From Brasenia schreberi (Eukaryota > Streptophyta > Magnoliopsida > Nymphaeales > Cabombaceae): a stretch of 64,000 nt of DNA. The notes under the pieces are model-generated. The model was given only the letters and a program-made list of their open reading frames with translations, was not told the origin of the DNA and searched no databases. The stretch lies in NCBI GenBank assembly GCA_036023115.1, contig JAYKKT010000064.1, positions 9,193,501 to 9,257,500 on the forward strand, given 5' to 3'. This document shows positions 39,218 to 49,400 of this stretch, one piece after another. Numbering within the stretch: the first letter of the stretch is position 1; every line of letters starts with the position of its first letter. The translations under genes were made by a program, and so were the position numbers.

Positions 39218-42200
39218 AGAAAATTAGTATTGTTACAAATAAGTACTAACACAAGAACCCAACACAAACACGACAAAAAATCCGTATCGTGTAATGCCAA
39301 AGAAGCAACGAAAGTTCTTGGGTCATGTAAGTGTGAACCTATTTATGAAACGTATGAAACTTCATGTCTCATTCACGAGCCAATTAATGAAATTGTCCAA
39401 GAAAACTAGTTCTTGCTCGAGAAGGACCCCACTAAATAAGACTTGGCTCATGTCTACTCTGTTGTACAATACTGGGTCGTGTTCAGGTTGACCTGCTTTT
39501 CTTCTTCTTCGCTCGAGTATATCACTGGTATCCCTAAGCCAATCCGCACTAGTCCGGTTCAAGCCAGGCTACCCGCTACAGGCAGAAAGTTCTCCAAACC
39601 ACTCAAAGAAACGATGGTCGTTAACCCGTTATACTTCTAATATGCACATGAAAAAACATGACACGCATATGATTGGGGACACGAATATGATTGGGTACAC
39701 GAAATGGCCAACCCGATTGTGTATTCGTGTGACAAGGATCAAGACCACGTGCACATCATTTGGATTACCATGTGAAGGACATCAGGATGGCCCATTTCGT
39801 TTGCTTGGATCTTGAACGTCCATTTCTTAGATGAACGGTAGAAAGGCGGGTGCTCTGGCAGCGGTGGACCACGAACCGCCTCGAATCTCAGCCACGACCT
39901 TGTGATCTTATGCGTGTCACTGTGTCCCACACAACCACCATCTTGTGACGTGTCAACCATTGCACGAGAAGTTTGGCACTTCGGGTCCTCTAAAATAGAA
40001 GAAAGAGGTTTGGATCCGGATCCATGAAGCTCCTTCCACATAGAAGCTTAATTTTCGAATTCCGGGTCATATTTCGCAATATTCGACCAGAAAGCTACAA
40101 AGAGACCCGAAACTTATCAACGGATCGGGTTGTTAACCCGATCCGTTATCCTCTTCAGGCTCACGTGGTTAGTGGGCCAGTAAGTTTGGCGGGGATGAAC
40201 TATTTCCAACGGTCCTTGCGGAACTGAATGACGAAAACCCTCTCATGAATTATCTAAATCACGTGAATATCCCTCGTCTACCACCACATGACCTATTTGC
40301 CCTTTACTATCTCCCGACTTTCAGAAAATTATCTTCGAACGGACTAAATCACCCTTTCCTTCCACTAATCGCCCTACGAAAATGACAATTTCACCCTCAC
40401 ACTTAGGAGGGCTTGTATCATATTCGTGCTATTTTGAGTTCACGTTGAAATTCGGTAGCACACTTACTTTCTGGAGAATATGGTTCATGCAAGTGGTGAA
40501 ATAACTTGTGGCATTTCAGGTTTATGGGTCGCCGTGTTCGGGTCAATTCAGACAAAACCATAGTTCTTTCTTGTCATTGTGGTCACTGACTTTTCAGGTC
40601 ATCTTCGTGTCGTTTTGTGCTCGTGCCTTAAACGAGTCAACCTACTCATGTGAGAATACCATGAACCAAATATGATATGGATTTCAAGAGCCATCCCAAA
40701 CATAGATCTAATTTTCGAGCAATTTGGATTGACTCATCCAGCGAGAATCCAAACCACCGAGCTATAGGTGTAAAATGCATGAAATTCTCCCACAAGAGGC
40801 TTGTAAACAAAGTTGGCTTCAACATTGACATTGGATTTTTGCGAGAATCGCTATCATGGGAATCCATATCCGATATGTATCAAGGAAACACAAGAAATAT
40901 AATTTCACGATTAAAACATAAACAGAAAAAACATTTTCTCTTCACCCTGGAATTGACTTCTTATGTTTGGCAAGAATCGATCCATTTGTGGGTGGTCCAC
41001 AGCTCATGATTTTGCATCGAAATGCTTGAGTTGGGCCTTTATCAGCTCGAGCCAAACAATGTAATACATACTTTGGTGATGCAAATTGATGTGCTTGCAA
41101 CTCACAATGTCAGGAGTTTGCAGGAGAAGAGAGAAAAAGTTTGCCACAATAAGTTCTTATTGATAAAAAGGGTGAGTGAGTAAAAATGCCACCAACTCAC
41201 ACATAAGTTGAGTGAGAAGCCTTCTTTCAAAAAAATTAGAGAGAACATAGCCAAAAACCAATACTTTTTATTCATTTCTTTTCAGTATAATAGGATTAAA
41301 ACAAACCTCTAAGCTAACACGAGTTATACCACATAAATTATCTCTTGTAGATTTTCAAGGCGCATGATTACAAAGAGGGATCTAGGGAATGAAAACTACC
41401 ACTGTGGAGCATCTACTTGTGATAAGCTCTAGCTAAGTAGCAGTTAATTCTACTGAATTTTTTAAGCCTAGTCAAGACCAAAACAATTTAACCAACAAAC
41501 AAGTGGGGAGTTAATTCCAACTAACTCTTTAATGTAAAATGTAATTAGCTGGCTGGGTTACTGCTAATTCTCTTTAGTTTGCAGCTGAAATGAGATTATT
41601 TTTTCTGGGGCCCCACAATCCATAATGAGATCGCCTCTTAGTTCCATATCCTAGGTTGGGTCCATCAATCTTCATGACCTAGATCTAGTTATTGGACTTA
41701 TCACGCCTTGATCTGGGGCCGATTCCTTGAGTGACTCAACAAAATAAAACTATTATTTGAATTTCAAATCACTATTTGGATTTGAATTCAATTCAGATTT
41801 AAATCACTTAGTGTTTCATATCTACAATCGATATAAATTAAGAAAAGGAGATATTGATCTCATTTTGTAGATTTAATTATATTAGTAGGGTACCATCCAA
41901 AAAAGGGGGATATTAGGAGTCAACAAGAAAAAACTGAAATTAGGAGAGTTCATGAGTCGTGCTGGATCTGTTTGTAGCTGGTGTTACCTAATTTCCTCTT
42001 GTATCGGTTCACTCATCTATGATGAGATGCAACTAGCATGAGATTGTTAGTTCGACTCGAACATAGTAGCAAACCTATTAATAAGCATCCGGAAAGTATC
42101 TAGTATACAAATATCAAAACAGAGTCGAAGGATCAATTCTTTCGTGACCTCTTCATCCCAACTTAGCTAATTTCGTAAAATATATCGTTGCAAATTTAGA

Positions 42201-42458
42201 ATTAATTCTAGATTTTTCAGTTGCAAACCATGAATGATCTTAGAATAATAAAATCCAATATCTGTTGGATATCCAAACAACCAAACCCAAGGCTGTAATA
42301 TGATTTATGTTGGGATATAGTTTCGGATACAACAATTTACTGATCCAATATCTGATATGCTCGATCATTCGACATCACTAAAAAAGAAGATATACACGAA
42401 GAATCCTTGATCCAAACCCGTCTCGCCGAGTCCATCCACTTTGCATTTAGAATATGCC

Positions 42459-42564
42459 CAATGTGTTATCTCGTGTTACTTTGGGTGGATCTTGTTTTGG
42501 TCGTGTCTATGTCATAAACAGGTGACCCAAACACAATGTATTATCTCGTGTTACTTTGGGTGGA
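42459..42564. repeat. 31-bp direct repeat upstream of E2F
   Basis: CAATGTGTTATCTCGTGTTA... at 42459-42489 recurs at 42534-42564 with one substitution (30 of 31), offset 75 bp, with a weaker third copy starting near 42603. The units are separated by related GTGACCCAAACA/GTGGCCCAAACA, so it is a short tandem array about 0.7 kb from the E2F start codon. Confidence 0.85.
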
Positions 42565-43104
42565 CAGGCACAATTATAGATCGTGTTAGGGTGGCCCAAA
42601 CACAATATTATTTCGTAATTCAAGTCGTGCTCGAGCTACTCTATTTCGTCTTTGTATCAGAAATAGGTAATTAATTTCCTTTGTGTTACTTCTAGTAGGC
42701 ATCACCACAGGCTTCCGAGTTCGTGTATGGTGACACTTCCGTAATTTAATTTCTAAACGAGCCCTTAATTCAGTAAAACTCGGGTAATTCCTCCAACGGT
42801 ATAGCGGGAAGAAAAATAAAGGAATTAAAAAATGATAAAGAAAAAAAAGAGGTTTTCGCTTCCATTTCTCGCCTTCCCTCCACATCTATCCGAACTTTAA
42901 TTCCCTCCCTTCCCTCGTTTTGTGCTCTACGCCTTTTTAATCTCCCTCTTCTCCCTTCCCTCCCTTCCATCCAAACCCTAATTCCCTCCATTTCTCTCTC
43001 TCTCTGCTCTCCTCTTCCTCTCTCACCATCCGATCCGATCCGATCTCACAACCCCTCTTCCTTCATTTCGATCTATCTCTCACGCTTGATCTTCTTCGTC
43101 CCCC

Positions 43105-43114
43105 TTTTCCCGCC
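43105..43114 (+). promoter_or_regulatory. E2F-binding site TTTTCCCGCC
   Basis: A perfect match to the E2F consensus (TTTSSCGC) 151 bp upstream of the E2F start codon, inside the pyrimidine-rich proximal promoter or leader. A weaker inverted site GCGGGAA lies at 42804-42810. This suggests control by E2F proteins, including feedback by this gene's own product; inference from sequence only. Confidence 0.7.
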
Positions 43115-43264
43115 TTTTCGATGGGTTCGATCTCAAAAATCAGGCATCCGACGCCGTTCTGAGCTCGGATTTCGGTAACTATGAACGATCCAGTGAATTC
43201 AAGTTCTAAAAGCACGCGATCCGATTGAGGAAGGCGGTTTGGGAGCGTTTCGGCGGCGGTTTTA

Positions 43265-43465
43265 ATGGCGGACAACTCCGTCCCTGGCCGACTCCAGCGA
43301 CATCCTGCCGGCGCGATCACGCAGCCTCTAAGGCGGCATCTTCCTTTCATCACGTCAAAGCCGCCGTTTGCGATCTCCAACGAGTACCATCGCTTTCTTG
43401 ACGGAGGCGGACCCGCGATCGCGGCGACGGAGGAGTCGAATGATGCGATCGTTCTGAGAACGCCG
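43265..43465 (+). CDS. E2F: E2F exon 1
   Basis: 201 nt, 67 codons, from [16 protein letters not shown] to IVLRTP, donor CCG/GTAAGA. The first ATG in this frame; the leader upstream is C/T-rich, as in many plant genes. The exon is 5.8 kb from the next one. Confidence 0.93.
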
Positions 43466-46400
43466 GTAAGAGATGGATCTGTGGTTCCGGAGAGGTTTAA
43501 GCAAGTCCTCAATGTGTCTTGGTTGAAGCATCTTTTCTCCGTTTTTGATCTGTCCTAACGTGGCATGAGTCTTGCATTGAGAACTGTGGAGTTTTGTGGT
43601 TGAGTGGCCTGAGGTGCTGGTGTTCGCAAAGCATGTGCATCTGGAACTGCAGATATTCTGCTTATGTCCTTTTTGTGCTTCTTGTTAATTTATAGGTTTT
43701 CAAGATGTGCAGCTCTTACACTTCTAGATTTTTTGGGAATTAAGAGGCATGTAAAGTGCTTTTTAAGAAAAGATCATGAATTTTTATCTATTGATTCGAC
43801 CAGATGTGCATTGTTGTCCAATCAAATATGCAAGAAGCAGTAGGAGCCAAGCAAAAAGATCTTCATTTGCGCATGAATTCTGAACATATCTGTTGAGTGA
43901 TGCATGAAGAATTTATGGATGGTTGTCTTCTCCGTAGTAGTGCAGGAGGTTGTTAGCTAAGTGGCTATGTGGACGTTACACATAAGAATTAGGCGTAGGT
44001 ACTCTCTATTTAAACCGGATTCTCTTTGTTATGATGTCAAAGGTGATTGAGAAACTTCGTCATCTGTCTTAAAATTGGCCGCAAAGCAGAAATTGTTGAT
44101 GTAACCTCTTGTCAAACGCACTAATTGGTCAAATTGAAAGGCCTGCATCATGGGTGATGCACCTTTTCAATTTCCTTATCTCCTACTATGCAGGCTGTAA
44201 TACTGTAGTGTGATCTCAAATTTTGTGAGGAGAATTCTGCTTAATCGTGAAAAACACCCAGCATATTGTATCTTTAATTCTTTACCTGATGTATTCTCCC
44301 CTTTTTTGTTGCATAAAGCTCGGCACCTCTTACTGAACAATAAGTGACATTGCCACATGAATTTAGTCAATACTCTCCTAGAATACTTTGTCAATTGATT
44401 TTCCTGATTATCACCTACTAAGAGCCAACATTTGCTTAACATGTGGTCAGTCTGAATACCTGTGCTTACAATTGTCTTGCTTCTTGCATTGGATTTCAGT
44501 GTGGAGGTACTTGCAAGATTTCCCTTTTCGATTTACACTAAGTAGCATATTGCATCTCCATATCTGGGTGGTACCTAATATTTGAAGGTATTAGAGCATC
44601 TATCACACATCATCATGGATGCCTTGGTTGCAAAAAATGACTAAGAGTTAATCAAAGGAAAATAGCAGTATCAAGATAGACTATTGCTGCAGGGGAGAAG
44701 GTATAATTGTGACTGAAGCTTGAAATTAGGAGAAAGAGTTCTCCTGATCTGTTTAGACCTTGAGGATGGTGCTCATATGAAGGTGGACTTAACAACCTAT
44801 TGTGAGAAGGGCCAGTTTTTAGGTCAATGCGCATATATATCTCAAATTATGGTTATAGAGTTCCTTTTCAAGCTTCTCACTGTGTGCATTGATCTGTTTG
44901 TGATTGATTGATTGTTTCAATCAAATTGACATCATATTCTCAAGCTGAAAAATTAGGTGGTCAAGTTGTCATAGTAGGTATCATTCGGTGAAGCATGATG
45001 ATGATTATTCACTCCAGTTGATGCTTTTCGCTGGTACGGTACGTCAATGTTGACTATTGACATGCTTCCATATCGCCCTGAATGCTTTGGCATAGCAACT
45101 AGGGAAGTGATGATATAGGGACTGTGGGCCCAGCCCACGGAATCCCTGAAAAAGAGAAGTATAACAAATGTAGGACCGCGAGTAGAATTGATGACTTATG
45201 ACAACTCCTTTCACGGTTGTTGATAATATGCGATCCACTTCTGAGATCCAGTGAGCTACAAGAGCGAGTCCTTTCAAGCGTAATGTTTTAATCTATTAAC
45301 TTCACCAGCATACAAGTGCCAACTATCTGCCAAGGATGCAGTTTACTTTTCCAATAGTGAAAACTTAATTATTCTCTTTCTTGCAATATGCCAGTCCTCT
45401 TGGAGGCATGTTTTTTGTAAATTAAGTCACACATACACTTATAAGAGGTGGAGTGTCGACCTTGACATGGGTGCAACACCGACACTTATACCATGTCGGT
45501 GCGACATGGCAAAAAAAATGCAAAATTTTTTGTAACTCATGATTATGCCGTCTATGGTGTATTTATTCTGAAGAACCCGATCAAAGAGGGAGTAATCCGT
45601 GAAGACGATAAAATCAAAGCTTCTTAGTTGACTCGTGACCTTATTTCCCATGGTGACCACCTGAGTTACCTCACCATATCAAAATGCTCCTTCAGCTAGT
45701 CTTCCATCATCTCTCGTGAAACTTTGCTAATGAACATAGAAAAACATCTCAACACGGACCTTCTTCACTTCCTTTTGTGTGGATATTTCACGTTTCAAAA
45801 TATGGTATCGATTTTGAAGTTCGGGTCTTTTTGGATAAGTGGGGCCGGATAGTGAAGATTGATTTGTGTATTATGATGAAATTAGTAGTTGTTTACCATT
45901 TTTGTGTTTTGCTTTAATATAAAGTTGTGTACTTGTTATTGTCATATACTTATGTTAATTGATGTCTCACTTGTTGTAGCTTGAATATTATATATAATAT
46001 ATAATATTATATACCCTAGCCGTGTCGCCGCACCCAAAATTTTTGAAATTTACCGTATCCCGCACCTGCACCCGCACTTGTGTGACATAGTCCGTAATAA
46101 CATCAAGGACCTTTCACACTTAAGAAACGTTACAAAAGCATTTCTGAAAGTCGTCATTGGTTATGCCCATCAACTTTAAAGTGAATCGTTAAAAATCATC
46201 TATTCATTATGAAAAATGCCTTAGCACTAAAAAATTGTGCCATCATATACTTTGGGGATGTTTATGCTTGTGTCAATTGCGATCTACTGATACAGGCATG
46301 CCCACCTTTGGGTGGTCAAAATATATTTTTATCGTGTATCATGCACTTCTTTCAAGCTTAAACATTTCATATGGTAATTATGTTTGCCATTATTTATGAA

Positions 46401-49400
46401 ACTCTGAATTTGTCTCCATTAAAGATTGTTCTTTTCATGATTATCCGTATAACATTGTATCATATGATATGGTGCGATACGTATCAAACTGTATCGTACG
46501 ATATAGTATGGTGCGTATAATATCATGGGACTCCAATATGATACGGTGTGATACATATTGTATTGTATGATATGGTGTAATACATATCATATTATGGGAC
46601 TCCACGATAAGTACCACGATACGATACAAGGTGTATGTTCCATATTGTACGATATAGGCAATATGCCCTAAACCTTTATAAAAGACTTATTGGCCGAACA
46701 GAACTCCGCATTTCTGTGAGGTTTTTGGCTTCCGTTTGCGTCTTCCAACTGCTCCAAGGCGACTTCCAACTAGGGTGAGACATCTTTAATTATTTTAAAG
46801 GGTCTCCAATGCTACCATCATTTCAATAGTGACAATACCTACAATCTGATGGTTGTGGTATATTTTTTTTGTTTTTTCTCTGGGTATTTTGTATTTTCTT
46901 GTGTTTTTATTTTTTGAATGACAATATATGAAGTTCGTGAATATTTTTTATTGTATTTATGAAGTGGGAGATACTTTATTAGTTTATTTGAGTATTTTGG
47001 TTGTTTATGAAGTGAACATTGAAGATTTATAAAGTGCTTTTATTTTTAGGTTTATTAAGATTGAAGTGTTAAATTAAGATGGTAGGAAGGGGTATTAAGG
47101 ACTCTCAATCTCGGTCTCATGATCTGACATGGCAGTGGGTTATTTTAGTTGAGGGAACCAAATTTAAAATCAAATGTGTTTTTGTGAGAAGGTGATTAGT
47201 GGTGGAATATCTTGTTTAAGCATTACTTAGCAGGGATTAGGAAAGAGGTTGCTCCATGCACGAGCAAAGTTAGAGGAGTGCTAGAAACCATTAAATGACA
47301 ATGTCTATACATGTTGAGAGTATAGTTGAGAAAAGACAATAAAAGGAAGATACACATATGTTTGGAGAAGATAATGATGTTGTTGGACTTGGTGATAACA
47401 TCCCTTCTAATGCTAGAACGAAGGTTTGTAGTAGTAGTTCTCGATCATTAACCAAAGAAAAGAGCGTTGTTGAAGAGGTTGTAAGTAGTAAAAGAGGAAG
47501 GGCTAGAGGAAGATGGTTTTATAATATTTTTTACTCTTAGTACTGATTAACTTGGAATTCGTAATGCTATGACTTCAGAGCAATTGAACGAACATGTAGA
47601 CCTTAAAGTAGGGAGATGGTTTTATGATGCATCCATTCCATTTAATGTACCAAATTCTTTTCATTTTTAAGGAATAACATAATATAATGAATGTAAGTTT
47701 GATCATTTGGTTACTTTAGAGGATATAGAAATTAAAATTGGCACACATTGCATCCCTAAAATGAAAGTTTTAAATACCTAGGGTCAATTTTTCAAAGTGA
47801 TAAAGAATTAATGAAGATGTTACGAACGTAGGTTGGTTAAAATGGAGAGGAGCATCATGTATTTTTTTGTGACAAGAAAATACCATTAAAGTTAAAAAGA
47901 TAAATATTATAAAGTAACAATTAGACCTGCCATGTTTTATGGTTTTGAGTGTTGGGCAGTTAATCATCAACATATACAAGAGATGTATGTGACAGTAATG
48001 AAGATGTTAAGATAGATGAGTGGTCATATAAGAAAAGACCGAATACATAATCTAGTTATTAGAAACAAACTAGGAGTGACACCAATAGAGGATAAAATGA
48101 GAGAATATCATAGGTTATTAGAAATAAACTAGGAGTGACACCAATAGAGGATAAAATGAGAGAATATCATTTAAGATGGTTTGAACATATAGAAAGAAGA
48201 TCAAAAGAAGCACCTTATGGTATAAAAAACTAGACTTTGAAAGTATTAAAAGAGGTAGAAGACGACCACAAAAGGATTGGAAAGAAACACTAAAGAATGA
48301 TCTAGCTTATGTTGAGTTAACTGCCAACATGGCATATGATAGGGCTCTGTGGAAACAAAGAATCTCTGTAGCCGACCTCACCTAGTATGAGAAAAGGCTT
48401 AGTTGTTGTTGTTCAAGCAATGGCAAATATAATTGCTAACATTAGTCCATGGTATAAAATGCAATCTTGTTAAGGATGAACTTCTTACAATATGTAATTT
48501 GTTTTTTCAATTACAAAAGTTGTAATTTTGCTAAGGATGTGTTGCTTAAATGCTTTATACATTGAAAATTGAATGGTGATTGAGGAATATTTAAACAACT
48601 TATGAATTATATGATTTGTTTAGAATTATCATGAATTTTCCTGAATTTTTCTGATTTTCCCAATTTTTTAGTATTAAAAATGATACGGTACAGTATGATA
48701 CAATACATATCGTATCGTGGACCAAAACGATACAAGATATGAACAATACTGGTTCTTTTTGTGTGGGCCATCATGTTTCTTGTCACAAAATGGTATGGGA
48801 TGTCAGAAGCTGTTTTCATTCAAGGGTTAAGATTGTAAAGGATCTAACTGATGTTGCATTAATTGTGTCAGTTCTTTTGTCAAAATGATATCTGCTGAAA
48901 CTTTATAGTTGACTGTAAGAATATGGATATAGAGGACCCCACTCGTATCACTCTATTTTGTGTAACTATTCTTTATGCTTCTGTTTCAAAACTACTACTG
49001 TCTATGTTCTTTTCTGGTGTAGTTCTGTTAATTTTGATAATTGAGGCTATTCTTTTTTCACCAGAATGCAAGAAAATATGGTTTTTCTCTGTGATGTAAA
49101 TTTATTTAGGTATTTTATTAATTATTATTCAAAGGTGTGACTGTATAACCTTATGTGATGATACAACCTTCTTAATGGTTAATTTTGTTTACAATTGTCG
49201 TTGTTATTGGTTTCCCATGTTTTAAAGCTATTGATTCTTGCAGCTCAAGCGGAAGTCTGATGTAGAAGCACATGAAGATGAATCTACTGATTTTACAATT
49301 GGTCATGGTTACTTTGAGGTGGTGAATAGCTCCTTTCACACTCCTATATCAGCAAAGAGTGGGAAAATTTACAACAGGGGAAAGGTTTCAAAGAATTTGA

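Larger units (their letters stand above)
38475..42880. other. intergenic region between divergent genes
   Basis: No convincing gene. Small frames at 38386-38826, 39739-40041 and 40677-41009 have no recognised motif. It contains an AT microsatellite, several stretches with words such as GACCCGAACACG/CGTGTTCGGGT that recur at 54.8-55.0 kb (another old repeat family), and a purine tract AAAAAAGGGGGATATTAGG near 41900 that might be an LTR-element remnant. Confidence 0.5.
43466..49243 (+). other. E2F intron 1 (5.8 kb)
   Basis: Contains an inverted-repeat element (45452-46097), a 69-bp tandem repeat of GATACG type (46455-46640), and a decayed RTE LINE (47680-48412). 43.5-45.4 kb shows no gene or clear repeat. 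Confidence 0.85.

Noticed and set aside
43063..43512. 149-codon minus-strand frame
   Set aside because: Antisense of E2F exon 1 and its leader; GC-rich codons make it long by chance.
46440..46640. Repeats looking like a CRISPR array
   Set aside because: Plant nuclear context; units are diverged tandem palindromes without constant repeats and unique spacers.
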